Assembly (NCBI RefSeq): GCF_029784155.1
Contig: NC_073693.1
Location: 137,815,988 to 137,879,987, forward strand
Length of the DNA stretch: 64,000 nucleotides
Source of the DNA: Uranotaenia lowii
Taxonomy: Eukaryota; Arthropoda; Insecta; Diptera; Culicidae
Reading direction: 5' to 3'
Below, in pieces: positions 1-12,580 of this stretch (the first letter of the stretch is position 1; each line of letters opens with the position of its first letter). The notes under the pieces are model-generated. The model worked only from the letters and a program-made list of their open reading frames with translations, had not been told where the DNA came from and did no database searches. The translations under genes and the position numbers were made by a program.

Positions 1-2800
1 CCACTCACCCCTCCCCCCCCAAGAAGGTCATAAAATGCCAAGTGAATTTTTTTTGCTATACATAAAATTTTACATTTCTATTTAAATTTTGATGAACAAC
101 TAAAATGATTCAAGAGTAGCAATAGTTTAACCACAGACAAACAGACGGGACACTCTGATTTCATTCTTCGCAAAACTGTAATCACAAATCTCCGAAGGTA
201 GGCCATGTCGCCACCAGATAGCTCTGCTTTACTTTTAGAGAAATCATATTTTTGCATATCTTTGACGACTCAAAACCTCTTCAATGTGCTCTATAAAACT
301 CTATTTGAAAAAAATGGATATGAATGAAAAACGGGTTTTGTGAATCCGGATGGCGGTATTTGGTGGTATCTGGACTATCAATTGTGCCTTGAAAGTGACG
401 CTATTTAACGGAAAACTACCTGAGGTCCGTTATGAAACGCAGAAGTTATTTGAAGGAATCAGTAGTCACTTACTTTCTTCCGTATGCAGTAAATATATGT
501 AAAATTGAAATCCGCAAATTATAATACTCTATAAATTCTTCCAGAGACTTCAAGAGATTGATTCTAGTATGACTATGGAAGGTTGGCACAGCAAATAAAC
601 GGAAGCATTACACACATTGTGCAGTTCATTTCGGAACTAGAAGCTGTCTGTTTCTCGACTAATATAACCCGTACTCTACTGTTTCCTGAACGGAACGAAC
701 ATTTGTTTTCCTGTGCGAAGCGTAAGAGATAATCGAATCACGTTTATAGGACCTGATGCCCTTTTTATGTTCATGCAAATTGTTGAATGAAGATGTTACC
801 TTTTCGGTTTGTTATGGAATAAAATAAATAGATCGTATTAACAAATTCACTAGTTGTCAATTAGTAAACGTTTTGAAACTTGGTTTTTCAAAAGACTTCA
901 AATGAGAACGAGGTAGATTTCATGCACTTTTTCACGAGGCTACAACATTTTATTTTCAATTGCATTTTGAGTTGTTCCGCTGATTCACATCCGTAGGGTT
1001 TCTAAAGGCATTTCGAGTTTCGGAAACTCTCCACTTTCGACAGACTAGTCGCTGACGAGCATCACAAAGATAATTGATACCACCAAAATAATTATTTATT
1101 ATCCGCGTGTTTTTGTTGTGTCTCCGAGCTTTGATCTTGTCTTGGAAATATTCTTACAGGATTACAAAAAATTATGTTGATCAACGGCTCAGTTTGTGAA
1201 TTTTCCAAATATTCCATCTGCAGAACAAAATTGTGAGATAAATTATTTTAAATACATTACGATGTTTTGATGCAGTAATAATCACAATCCACTATGCTGC
1301 TATCGCTCATTGAAGTTTGCGAAACCTCCGTATAATCTCCGTTTCCAACCAGGACACTCCTGAACGCTAGCAAGCGTCATTTTCACCATTTTCTTTAAAC
1401 AACTTTAAAATTTCTTGTTTTTATTCTCCAGTGCTTTGAACTTACTTGATCACGCTTCAAACAAGCAAATAGCGGAGCACAGATGGAAAATTTATTTGTT
1501 TACATTTTCCGATTACATCACAATATCGTTGGCTACTTGGATCAGTTTTATTAAACATACGGGAAAATTGTGCTTTCAAAAAGTTTTTCAAAAAATGTCT
1601 CACTTGATTACTGTAGTTGAATCCCAAATATTGAATCCCAATAAAGTTAGACTAAGCTCACCAGATTGTACGGATTCTGACTAGATTTTCTCACTCTATT
1701 TGCAAAATCAAATCCTTAAAATTATGTATCTGGCGTCCACATCATTAAAAAAAAAATTGTGGAAATGAAAATGTAAAATTTTTGGTAGCTTTAAATTTAA
1801 ATGGAAAAAAAATTGTGAAAATGGACATGTAACATGTTTTGGTAGCCTTAATAATTTAAATGGAATAATTCCGAAATTTGCCTGCATATTGGCCGGATTT
1901 TTAAGGGAAACTTTGAAACAATAAGCCCTTATTTCGCAAGGTTTTAAGATAAAATTGCCTGGATTGACCCAGCCCGGAAGCTTTGCGAAAAAATATTTAG
2001 TAAGTATCTAGTTTACTGTTCTTGATTATAAGTATAGATCAGTTTCAATATTTAAAATTCAAACCATTTTAGGAGTTGGATCTGAAACATAAGAAAAATT
2101 CATGAGTCCAGAATTGAAAAATGTTGAACAATATCATCATTCACAATTTGATCTGCATTTACATGTTGAATTACAAGAGTCGCATTCGATTTAGCTCAAA
2201 TTAAAGTTTCATAATCAATATTGAAATATCAATATTAGAATTTTATTAACCCTCCATTTCATGATTTTTCCTGAAGAATTATTTTAAACAGTTGGAAATG
2301 ATAAAGGAAAACAAATTAAAATAAAATACGATTTTTCACTTTTTTAACATTAATTGTTGCAAATTTGTAACTTTATGAAACGAAGGGTTAAGCGTTCAAA
2401 TTGAATGAATTAATTAAATTTGAATTTAAATTCAATTAAAATGTTAAATTCCATGAAAGTCATTTAAGAAACACAAATCTGGTGAAAATCACATATTAAA
2501 AAATAATTACTGGATAGAATCTAGATTTTAATTTTGAAAACTTTAATCACAGAATTGAAATTATCAAACATAAAACAATAAATGATAATTTTTGAACTTG
2601 TTTTTCATCCTCAGATTAAAAATTCAGCAGGAAAATTTGATTTAACATTTTTTACGTACATTGCCGATTCTTCAAAATCTAAGGTTCTTACTAAAATCTT
2701 AAATTTGAATCGAGTTTAAAAGAGCAGAAATATACAGGATTTGAACCGTCAATTTTTTACTTTTATTTCAGAATATTTGATACATTTTTATCCATGTTTA
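1..2800 (+). repeat. Dispersed AT-rich non-coding repeat family, copy A
   Basis: The first 120 bases (C-tract, then AAGAAGGTCATAAAATGCCAAG, then ACTAAAATGATTCAAGAGTA) match the start of a repeat at 58283 onward by eye. The resemblance resumes at about 1570-2800, for example CCAGAATTGAAAAATGTTGAAC near 2105 against a near-identical stretch near 60085. Between about 125 and 1390 the two copies do not match, so that stretch is probably an insertion of unknown type. No convincing coding sequence was found; the 89-residue frame at 1415-1684 has no recognisable motif. The class of the family is unknown. Confidence 0.5.
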
Positions 2801-3420
2801 ACCTTCCAAAGCCGTTCGCTATGAGTTGTAATTTGATTTCGTTCTCCTGGCTGTAAATGTTAAGCGATTTTGATGATATTATATTCATTGTGAAGGTAAT
2901 TTATTCTAATTACTCAACATTTCAAAATAAAGTTGATATGTATTATCAGGTTTTCAGAAACTGGTTCAGAAAGTTAAAAGTCCGAAAAATCAATTTTATT
3001 TTTAAAATACTCATAACTTCTGACAGCTTTTCTGTATTTAATTATTTCATTGATCTTTGAAATTGTCAAGAATCCATCTATCCGACAATGTATAGATATG
3101 TTGGGGTCCAATGAAAGTTTTTACCGCTATGACAGATCTTCCGGTAGAAAAAAGTCTTACTTAAAAAAAACGACATCCAGTTTTGGCTTTGCTTAGCTGT
3201 ATTTCATTTCTCAATGAACCGATTTTAAAAACTCAAATTTTAATTTTTTGACGTTAACTTGATCATTATTTTCATAGAACATACTTGGTCTGTCAAAACA
3301 ACCAGTTCATCAGTATATTGGAATGATGATATTGTCGCTGAATCCCCAAACCGGAGTTATCGTCAATGAGCGCTGGCGGCATTTACTGGCGACACTCACT
3401 GGCGACAAGTTATTATCAGG
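2801..3420. other. AT-rich stretch with no recognised feature
   Basis: Only short random-looking open frames are present. No repeat partner or terminal inverted repeat was seen. Confidence 0.5.
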
Positions 3421-3799
3421 ACGTGTACAACTTCGGGTGTGTTCTTATACCAAAGATTTTTTATTTCAAAGGAAAGTGCCCCAAAAACAAGGATTTTTTC
3501 CTTTGGTTTTGGTATAAATAAAAAATCCTTTGGTTCAAATGCATTTTCCTCTGTTTCAAAGATTTTTTCTTTTGAAAAATCTTAGATTCAAAATATTAAT
3601 GCTTTGATACAAAAACCAGTTTCATTTGATTTAAAGTTATTATCTTTGCTCAAAGGTAATTTAGATATAGATTTAAAAGCATTTATTCATTGAACCATTT
3701 TCCATTTATTCCAATTGGAAGATTTTTACCCTGTTGTTTCGAAGTTCCTATTAGGAGTTTGAATAGTAAAAAGATACAATTTTAGTTCTTAAATTCTTT

Positions 3800-3805
3800 T
3801 TTATT
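3800..3805 (-). terminator. Candidate polyadenylation signal AATAAA
   Basis: The plus-strand TTTATT reads AATAAA on the minus strand, shortly after the stop codon of the two-exon unit at 3831-4133. This is the expected place for a 3'-end signal, but the hexamer is common in AT-rich DNA. Confidence 0.4.
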
Positions 3806-3830
3806 CACAAACACATAAAACACTGGTTCA

Positions 3831-4133
3831 CTATAACTGAGAAGGGTCTTGATATCGTTGACAAAGTTTCGCATTCTCCGTGGGCCGGTCAATAAACTTC
3901 CGAAAGCCACTCCAGCTGCTGGCTGGTCCGACTGGTGATTGCCGTTGAAGATTGGGCCGAAAAAATACGACCGCGGGATTTGGGGAGGTGTTACTTTGCG
4001 CAGCTTTCTCCATGTTCGAGGGACTTGGAAATCTATCCGTCGGCCGTGGTCCTGTAACTATACAAGCGTTTTATAAAATCTTGAATTCACTTAAATATTC
4101 AGTATTTATTAACTCACACTTACCATTTTGCAT
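3831..4133 (-). CDS. Small two-exon gene-like unit, unknown function
   Basis: On the minus strand an ATG at 4133 opens a 10-nt exon ending at 4124, followed by a donor GTAAGTG. A 72-bp intron (4123-4052) ends in the acceptor TAGTTACAG, and exon 2 runs 4051-3831 to a TAG stop. The two exons join in frame to 76 residues. A second ATG in exon 2 (AACATGG, codon ending at 4011) would give a 60-residue protein without the splice. AATAAA lies 26 nt past the stop. The protein is rich in P, S, Q and N, with no signal peptide, membrane segment or known domain that I recognise. Intron length suits a dipteran gene. A TATAAATA word (about 4148-4158) lies only about 15 nt before the first ATG, so it cannot be the promoter for that start. 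It could be the last exons of a longer or dead gene. Confidence 0.4.
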
Positions 4134-4570
4134 CCTGAATCCTCCTTATTTATAGCTTACTCCGATTCACTGGTTTGATTTTTAAAACGAGCGGCCGAAC
4201 TTTATTCGATTTTTCGGTTTTCTGTTATTCTTGCAAGTCAATGCAAAATATCTTCTAAGTTTGAAGTTTTTGTTTCAAAAAATTATTCTTTTCAGTTTAA
4301 AACATTTTTCTTCGGTTGAAAGAAAATTTACTTTGTTTCTAAAGAAATATGCAATTGAACAAATTTCTTTTGAATCAAAGAATTTGTTTGAAATCAAAGT
4401 CCAAAGTTATTCAATTCAAAAAAAAATATTCTTTCTTTCAAAAATTATTCTTTTCAATCAAAACTGTAATTAATTGATTCAAAGAAAACAGGAGCTGGAT
4501 TCAAAAAAATGAATGTTTTGAATCAAAGTCAGATTTAATTCGTTCCAAAATTCAAGTTTACTCTGCGTGA

Positions 4571-5320
4571 ATACACGGAATCGTCCATCTTGTGACAGGC
4601 AATCGTAATCATAGGCATGGTAGGCGAACAATTCGCTTTAAAAAAGCGCTCCGTCTCCACCCCCCACCAATGAGAAACTTTTGGTACTCCTTGCCTACTG
4701 TTGCTCAATATGCAACCACCCGTAGCTGTATAGGCACGCTGGTTATTACTTTACAAAAGCGTTGCCAGTAATGATATTTCATAACGTCGCTAGTTGGCAA
4801 GGTTGCCGATCACCAGCGCGAAAACTTCGGATTTCAACTTCAATGACAATAAAGATGTTTGAAATGTGCGCTTCGGGTCATATTGACCCGAACGGCTTTG
4901 GAGGGTTAAAATGGTTGTGCTTGTGGTTGAAAAGAATAAGCTTTAAATTTTAATAATTAAAATTTAAATGATTAAAAAAGTAGTTTTTCTAAATATAGCG
5001 TTCAAAATCCTTTTTTTTGTTTCGATTATGGTCGTTTCTACACCATTGTGTCACTCACTGTAATGGAAATGACTTGAACCTGAATAATTTTTACTTAGTA
5101 CCAATACTTTTTTTCACATGTGCATTGTGCAAGCATTTTTAAAGCAACAATGGTTCAGAAAAAAAATTGTCATCAAACCCATCCCCCCATGAGCCGATTC
5201 TTCCTACGACCCTGGGGCTAGTTTCATTAAAATAAATGTATATATAAAATAAGCAAAGTAAAATATAATGACATCCCCGACACACTCACATAAAGATAAC
5301 TTAGATCAGAGTTGATAACA
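4571..5320. other. No recognised feature
   Basis: Mixed-composition stretch with a short C-run near 4660. No coding frame, tandem repeat or terminal inverted repeat was supported. Confidence 0.5.
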
Positions 5321-6514
5321 GGTGTGTTCAACACAACTCAATCGAAATCAATTGAAATGGATTGACAGTTTTTTAAATTGACTTCAATCGATTTCTATCA
5401 GGCTGCTGAATGAACAGCCAGACACTAATACTAACGCGCTGTTTTTATTGTCATTTTCTTATTCAGCTATACTCTATGAGGTTTCGGGATTGATTTTCTT
5501 ATATAAAAGAAGCAAAATCGTAATTGTCTTAAATTTTATTTTTAATTAATTTTTCGATTCCCGATGCGTCTCCGCTAGAATTGAAAAAAAACTGAGTTTA
5601 TGATTCGACCCCACAAAAAAAGAAAATGAAAAAAATTACGTATAAAGTATTTTTTAATAAAGCTCGCGTTTTAAAAATCTATAGTGAAAACCAAATAATT
5701 ATTTTTTTAGAGTCAAGTGAAAGACCAAAATTTAATGTTTAGTAGACTAATAGGAATTTCGGATTCACATTGAGAACAATAGACTTCACAAGTTTACTAT
5801 TGATAATTTTATTTCTGAAAAATTTTGTAACTATTTTCCGGTTAGCTATCACAAAGAAACTTATTTGCTATATTGTCGTTTTTTTTCCACTTCCCGGGCG
5901 GGAGCACCATATGTTTTATGACGGTTAACTTTAAGTCCGCTTAAATTGCTTCGGTGCAGCGACTACACTGAAAGACTCTATTATACTGCATCTCTGACAC
6001 AGCACCGCCGACACCACATCGACCGACATCACTTTCACTGGCACAGCACCATCGACTCAGAATACCTGGCAGAGTACGACTTTCACAGCAACACCGACCC
6101 AGCATGATTGGCACAGCACCACCGACACAGCATGGCTGACACAGCAGCACCGACCAGCACCGACCAACACAGCACCACCGACACCGACTTAGCACGGCAC
6201 AGCACCACCGACTCAGTACATACAAGACAGAGGACACCGCACCGATGACATCACTTTCAAACTTGAAAATTAAAAAAACAAACCGAATCAGCTGTTTTTT
6301 GACAGTAAACAACTGCATTTGTGTTAGTGCGATAGAAACCGATAGAAACGAATCCTGCTCTCGAGCTTGATCGATTTCGATTGGTTTCGATCGATTCCGA
6401 TTGGCTTCATTGAACGTCAATTGGATTAGTTTCGATCACAACATTGGCTGAGTGAACAACAATTTACCAATCGAAATCGATTGAAACCGATTTCAATTGG
6501 CTGTTGAACGGGCT
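5321..6514. mobile_element. MITE rich in CGAAA/TCGATT words, copy A, with an insertion
   Basis: The left end (GTGTTCAACACAACTCAATC) and the right end (CAATTGGCTGTTGAACGGGC) are imperfect inverted repeats. Both are followed inward by many CGAAATCGATTGAAA-like words. A compact 268-bp relative lies at 58002-58269. Compared with it, this copy is interrupted between about 5402 and 6345, inside the shared stretch ...CGATTTCTA(T/C)CAGG / CGAATCCTGC.... The roughly 940-bp insert has weakly inverted ends (CACTAATACTAACGC; GTGTTAGTGCG) and contains the GACACAGCACCACC minisatellite. Confidence 0.6.
5950..6240. repeat. Degenerate CACCGACACAGCA minisatellite
   Basis: Irregular head-to-tail copies of GACACAGCACCACCGAC-type units. 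On the minus strand this gives a Cys/Trp/Arg-rich frame (5941-6420) that is a by-product of the repeat. Confidence 0.7.
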
Positions 6515-8250
6515 TAACTTGAACAAAGGCTGACATATTCGCGTCCGAATTGTTGGCTGTTGATTCTGCAAACAAGTTCATTCACAGTTTCCCAGAAAAC
6601 TAATCCTCCGTTCATTATGAATGATCGTGCGTGATTTATTTTTAATCCCGCACAAATCCAGTGCGATCGGCAGTATTAATTTTCATCTGCCGCGCGGCAC
6701 CGTGTGGATTTTTCTTCATTCACATTGACTGTTCCTGTTTAGCTACTCACTCTCGGAAAACGATCTGTCACGATGCTGGATGTGAGCTGCCGCCCATAAA
6801 TTACCGACACGGGAAACATCGCATCACACAGGAGCGATAATTGTTGAGTAATTAGAGAATAATTAATTGCCTCTTGGCTTGTTGGGTTGAAAAAAAAAGC
6901 TGAAAAGATGCGACAGTTCCGAATTTGGTGTGGATTTTCTTACTGAACAGGAAATCCGAAAAAGGCGTAACTCAACTCCGGTGAGTTTGTTTTTATGAAT
7001 GAAATGGGAGGGAAACATACAAAGGGTTAACAAACAAGTACACTCCAGGCAGACGGAAAATTTGATTCAACTCAACATATTGATGCATGATTTTGCAACG
7101 TGTGCTCAAATGCCGGATATCAATTGTTTAAAATTACTACATGCTTTCATTGACATTTTCCTAGTAATAGAACGACTTTTAAATTATTTGTTTCCATTTC
7201 TATAAGGATCAACATTTTTGAACAATTATTTTTCTTACCGTATTCATATTTTAAGCTTTAATTGAGTTTGAATTTCTTTCTTCTTTTTTTTTTTTTTAAT
7301 TTTTCACTTTTTTAAAAGGAAACGATGAGGCGCCAAACTCCACATAATAAAATAGTTGAACCATGAATTCGACACATTCCGCACCGTCTATAAACGCCAC
7401 GTTCTTGTCTCAAAAGTTTGGTGGCAAAAAGTCAACACATGTGTAAAATATCAGTTTTTCCACGACGCAATGCTATGCGCAAGGATATGCAAGCCAGCCA
7501 ACCAGCCAGCTTACGAACCATTTTGCATCAAGCATAACTAATGATGCCGGATCCTGTACATTTGAATGTGTGGGATCGTACGGAAGCACAACATTTTTTT
7601 GTTTGTTTGTTGCCCTCAGGCAGACGTCCAGGAATTTCCGAAGAACAAATACAAGAAAAACAAAACGGTAATTCCGGCGCCACTTGATAGTTCATGACAG
7701 ATTACATTTATCATTGATTGTGAGGATCGGCGCCAGAGGCTTGTTTCTGGAACATTTCAAAGGCCCTTCAATGCCGGTACAAGTGTAATCATTACGGAGG
7801 AATTTTGGAAATATGTTCAGCTAGATTACTACCGCCAATCAAAAAGAGGAAGTCATAAAACACTACGCTTTCATGACTTATTCGAGGTGAAAAGTAATTA
7901 CCTACATTACGCGTTGAAAAAAAAACACTATTCGTATAATGTTCATATAGGGCTCATTATCAACTCAACATATGTATGTTCTAGATAACTGAGTGTTCTG
8001 TTTACCTGAACTTTAACGTTATACAATCAATTAATGGATAAAAAGTCGAACAAAGCTAATCGTAGGTACCTATTTTATAATTTGAGTAGAAATTTTTTTT
8101 TATAATCTAAGAAAAACATTAAAATAAACCATAATAAACTGTCAACACAATCCTCTTGGTTATTATTTTTTCCAATGAAACAAAATCTGAGCTTTCAACA
8201 TGCTGTTCAGGTATTATTTTTACACTTTAAATTTCACTCTACGTATTTTT
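6515..8250. other. No recognised gene or element
   Basis: Includes a mixed-composition part (6540-6990) and AT-rich parts. Frames at 6999-7205 and 7356-7541 are short and without motifs. The region may be old unique sequence or repeats too diverged to see. Confidence 0.45.
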
Positions 8251-8257
8251 CAAAATT

Positions 8258-8710
8258 TTCAATCGGTCCTCCCAACGCACTTGAAATTTTAACGAATTTA
8301 TTCAAGCTGTACTCTTGATTCGCTTGATTGTTCTCTCCTATCTCAAGCTGTCCCCTTAATCTGTTTTATCATTATTTGGATAAAATACCGAAGCTGACTT
8401 TTCAACTTGCTTTCTGAAGTCATCTTGTTATCGCAACTTACGATATTTAAACATTTAATTAAAGTTGTTCCCTCGAAACTCTCCATGGTTCGTTCTTATC
8501 AAAAGCTGATGTTTTAACCTACTGGGTTTCCATTTTGAAAAGTCTTTAGACTGTACTCTCAATTTCAAGCCATCCTCTTAACTCGCTAATGTTGTTATCT
8601 ATCAGGCTATTCTCATAACTCACTTGAAATTCGCACCAATATGCACTGGCGGTCCTCCCGACTCGCTATACATTTACAAGCTGTCCTCTCAACTCGGTTG
8701 AAATTATAGC
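8258..8710 (+). repeat. Scattered array of a CAAGCTGTCCTCTCAACTCG-type motif
   Basis: At least seven degenerate copies of a word resembling TCAAGCTGTCCTCTCAACTC followed by GCTTGAAATT occur near 8258, 8305, 8343, 8568, 8604, 8648 and 8678. Spacing is irregular. The array lies just upstream of the first LINE copy. Its nature is unknown. Confidence 0.45.
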
Positions 8711-9054
8711 GTTTTGTTTTTGTTTGTATACAAGCGTGCTTTTTTTCGTCATTTTCATTCGTTGATTATATTGTTTAAAGAGCCTTAGTATCTACTTTTT
8801 GTTTCTTACCTTCGCTGAGTGTGTCCAAAAAAGTTTTTGGTGATTTTGCGTCCCTATAAAGTGCCCTTGATCCATTTTCGGCTGGTTAAATTTCAATCGG
8901 TTTCGTTCCCGCAACTTGTTCGGCCATCGCTGCCGTCGGTGTTTTGTCATTTTTAAGGTTCCTGTACACGATCAAGCAGATTGACTGTTTAAACACTGAT
9001 CCAAATTATCGATTCGAATTCTAGTATTTCTTCGCTCAAATATTTTTTTAAACA

Positions 9055-9669
9055 ATGAGTGTTAATGACATGTCGTGCAATAAATGCTCGAAGCCGGCTG
9101 GAGATAACGATAGTATCAAGTGTCAAGGCTATTGCGAAATCGTCGTTCACTTCAAATGTGCTGGTCTCAGCTCTTCGCACCTCAAGGCCAAAGGTGAAGT
9201 GAAAGGTTTCCATTGGTTATGTGAGGAATGTGCCAAGTTCTTAAAGAACGCCACCTTGAAACGCCTTATGGTGTGTTATGAATCCGTGTACCGCGATTTG
9301 CGTGAAAAACATTGAGCTGTGCTTGCTGACGTCCAAAATGAATTCGCGAAGTTCAACGCCAGCCTTGAAAAGATTTCTGGAACTTATCCGAACATGTCTT
9401 CGACCAAAGTTAGCCCATGGCCAAAGCTTGATAGCCAATCGATTAAACGCCGTCGCATGGATTACCCTCTAAAAACCCCCCACGAGCCAATTATGACTCC
9501 AGCAGTTGGTACAAGGGCAACAACGTCTAAGAGCATCACGACTGTTGCACCTACGGAAAAAAAAAGTTTTGGATCTACTTAGCTAGACTTCAAAATACCG
9601 TTACGGAAGCTTATATCGAGGACCTTGTCAAGGAATGCCTATCCTGCGATGCTGCTGAGGAACACCTTT
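9055..9669 (+). pseudogene. CR1-type LINE ORF1, N-terminal part, PHD finger
   Basis: The frame opens at ATG 9055. It carries a PHD-like C4HC3 set (C-x2-C ... C-x3-C ... H-x2-C ... W-x-C-x2-C) in its first 60 residues, then a basic KRRRMD-like patch and the segment related to RKFWIYLARLQNSVTAKDIE of copy 2. A TGA after EKH (9313-9315) and a frameshift near the A-run at about 9558-9566 break it. It stops at the LTR-like insertion: the residues read ...AEEHL before it and ...LAKQDSD after it (from about 12993). In CR1-like elements ORF1 acts as the RNA-binding partner of the retrotransposition particle. The PHD finger's target is unknown. Confidence 0.85.
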
Positions 9670-9897
9670 TGTAACCAGTAAGTTTACTTACTGCTTGGTG
9701 GGAAAAGGATCAGCAATGACGCGTGTTGGAACGCGTGTCAAGGAAGTGCCGTAGTGAGTAAGGAAGGAGGACCACCCTAAAATTCCCGTGCACAGAGGTA
9801 GCCACATAGGTCAACTCACCAAAATATAGCAAGAGATGGCGCTAGTAGTCGTGCGCATCGGAAACGCACTAGGAACGCAGCAACGAATACAATAGGG

Positions 9898-11935
9898 CAG
9901 GGGTTTTCAGATCGTGCTCCCCGGAGTACTTGGTGCTCCGCGGAGCTTTTGAAAGTGTTCCGCGACGTACAAATATCATAAACCAACTTTTAAAAGCTCT
10001 GATATTTGTTATCGTTTTTTACCAAGGTTTTTTGAAACACGAGGTTCTCCGACTTTAACAGTAAGTAGGCAAAGAGTAGGCTCTCAATGAGTTTGTTTAC
10101 AAACATAAGATTAGTTGCACAGCTTTTCTGTGGTTTGTTGGTAAACAAACTCCATGAGTTCCGTCGTTGCATAACCTAAATAGCCAAAATGGCTGAATCG
10201 GGAATTTGATATTCGGTAACACCTCCTATCTATACACACCTTGGTTTTTACTGGCGGCTGAATCCCTGCAGGGATGTTCGCAAAGAATGGTGGATTGTCA
10301 AAATGCACTGCTTTCATTGAACAACATTGTGTTGCAGGACTGAGTGTGCAAAGCACTCAATGAAAAGGCAGTTCTTGCGCCGTACTTGGCGAGCTACCGA
10401 TTGGAAAAGCTGGGGGGAAGCGCATACTATTGCTGAAAACTTAATCAAACCTTGTATTCAAGAAGTCGTCCGTATCAGGGTTGATTACAAAACAGTGGAA
10501 TTGGTAAATTCGAATCCCATGTCAGACACGGTTTCTCGGCGAATTTGTGACATGGCAGATGATGTTGAAAGCGATTGAGAACTTCAAAATCCGACATGCA
10601 GCTTGACGAATCCACAGATGTAGCAAGACTAGCAATTCTGATGATATTTGTTGGCTATCAAGGTTCTGAATGTTTCGAAGAAGATTTGTTTCTTTGCAAA
10701 CCTTTGCAAACTTTCACGGTGAGGGCTGAAATTTTCCAGTTAAATAATTGATGATTATGTTACGGACAACAATATTCCTTGGGAAATTGCATTGGTGTAT
10801 TTATGGAAGGTGCGAAAGTTATAGTTAGAAATACTGCTGGAGTCGTTGCCAAGATCAAAGAAAAGACCAAAAGATGCGGTAGTAGTCATTCATCCTTCAT
10901 TGACATGCACTTGCTATGGAGAAACTATCATCATCTTTGAAGGAAGTCTTGGACAAAAGCATAAAAATAATCAACTTTAGCAAGGCTCGACCGAAAAATT
11001 CAGGGTTATTCAAGGCGTTGTGCAAAGAGATGGTTAGCCAACATTCCACGCTACTACTTCTTACCGAAGATCGCTGGTTATCTCGTAGAAAAATCTTGTC
11101 TCGCCTGTTAAGAATGACTTCAGTCTTTCAATGCAAGGTAAAGGAATCCAAATCTTCGATTAAAACGGAAAAAATCATGACTATCAAGAGAAAAATCAAA
11201 TTTTAGGCAGAATCGCTCAAAAAGCGCAACCTGGACAACTTTCCGAATTCAAGAACCATTCAATCAGAAATAACCTTGTAGTTATTATCCGAAGATTTCC
11301 AAGAATTATGACAGTCACCACAACACTTTTCGTTGATAAATATCATAAAATAATAAAAAGATCGAAGACCTTAAATGCGTAGAACAGCCTACTTTTAAGT
11401 CAAAGAAACAAGAATCATTAACATCGCAAGAATATGAATGCTTGATAGATATGACATCGAATGCAAAGCTTCAGGAAAGATTCGTATCCAAAAAGTCGTT
11501 GGAGGAGTATTGGTGTCAACTGAAAAATAAATTTTAAATTTTGTCCGATTAAGCAAAACTTATTCTTCTGCCGTTTTCCACAACTTATCTATGTGAGTCT
11601 GGATTTTCCACGTATATCGTAACAAAGAAAAAATACCGATCCCGACTAAACGTGGAACCAGACGTCAGGCTACAACTGACACAAATTTAACCAGACTTGT
11701 TACAGCTCGAAAAATCGAAAAAGCGTATTTGTTCTATTCAAAACAAGACTATTCAAAGGGTAGCCATTCATTACTGATTTTATTGACTACGATGACAAGA
11801 CACATCTTATTTAAACGATAAATACTATCAAGTTTTCAAAACTCAGGTTTTTCATTCTTTCAAAAATGTAGGTGCTCCGCCAAAATTTTTAGTTTTGAAA
11901 AGTGCTCCGCCGAGCAAATGATCTGAAAACCCCTG
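9898..11935 (+). mobile_element. hAT-superfamily DNA transposon, 2.04 kb, inactive
   Basis: Terminal inverted repeats CAGGGGTTTTCAGATC (left) and its exact complement (right) bound the element. Perfect 8-bp target duplications CAATAGGG flank it (9890-9897 and 11936-11943), diagnostic of hAT. The sub-terminal GTGCTCC/GGAGCAC-type words also recur inverted at the two ends. It lies inside the LTR-like insertion and is therefore younger than it. The transposase is decayed. Confidence 0.92.
10350..11720 (+). pseudogene. hAT transposase remnant (ZBED5/SCAND3-like type)
   Basis: Pieces in different frames follow the order of this transposase type. They are KSWGEAHTIAENLIKPCIQEVV (about 10407-10470); an MQLDESTDVARLAILMIFV-like block near 10597-10655, containing the first catalytic Asp region; FSKARPKNSGLFKALCKEMV...TEDRWLSRRKIL (about 10970-11100); and the dimerisation segment STTYLCESGFSTYI...KKYRSRLN (about 11578-11665). 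Many frameshifts and stops separate them. In life it would cut and paste the surrounding TIR element in the nucleus. It is non-functional here. Confidence 0.85.
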
Positions 11936-12209
11936 CAATAGGGCATGGTGGGAAGAACGGAAATACAACTAAAAAGCCGCTATCTTGCGTATGGGGTAAA
12001 AGATATTGCTCTGAAACGGCCTCACTTTGCATGGATATCTTGAGCCGACCACAGCCTTGCTTTAGTTCAACTGATAAAGCAATCGAACTACCAGGTAATA
12101 GCCATTTTGAACCCCATACTACCCATACATTAAAATGGCAAATATTTCTCCCATCATGTCCCTACAGGACCCCGAATTCCTAGTTATGAAAATCTTACCT
12201 GCGGTGTTG

Positions 12210-12580
12210 TGCTCAACGATCCGGCCCAACCGACGAGCGGTGCCGGGAATCCCAATTCCCGCCTCACAAGCGCCTTACGATCGGGCATTATCCACGCGTG
12301 AGTTTCTATACCGACGAATACATACTACGTCGATAGACTCACCTTAGTGCCTGGTTCAGCACCCAAGGTGGGACCAGGTACGCCGGTTGCCGAGCTGATA
12401 AGATAGCTAGTGCTAGTCAGGGGAGTAAGCTACCTGATCCGGAGCCGACCAACGTAAATGCTACCCGCCGCAGACTTCACAACACGTAAGAGCTGCAGAC
12501 CGACGATCCCCTACGACGTCGATATATCCACTTCGTGTCTGGTTCAGCACCCAAGGTGGGACCAGGTACGCGGGGTGCAA
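12210..12580 (+). repeat. Tandem duplication (about 188-bp unit) inside the LTR-like insertion
   Basis: GTCGATA...CTGGTTCAGCACCCAAGGTGGGACCAGGTACG occurs at 12329-12387 and again at 12518-12575. Weaker similarity precedes each copy (CCGACGA...ACGTCGATA). The longest identical run covers about 36 bp, so the unit is an old local duplication. Confidence 0.75.

Larger units (their letters stand above)
3425..4570. repeat. TTTCAAAG/ATTTTTT motif-rich region around a small gene-like unit
   Basis: Both 3440-3660 and 4220-4560 are dense in irregular copies of TTTCAAAGATTTTT-like and TTTGAATCAAAG-like words on either strand. They flank a block of more balanced composition (about 3800-4190) that holds the two-exon unit annotated separately. 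The arrangement suggests either an insertion into an AT-rich repeat or a cargo-bearing element. No clean terminal repeats or target duplication could be fixed. Confidence 0.35.

Noticed and set aside
5941..6420. 159-residue Cys/Trp-rich minus-strand frame
   Set aside because: Composition comes from the CACCGACACAGCA minisatellite within an insertion in a MITE; no domain and no homologous frame in the other copy.
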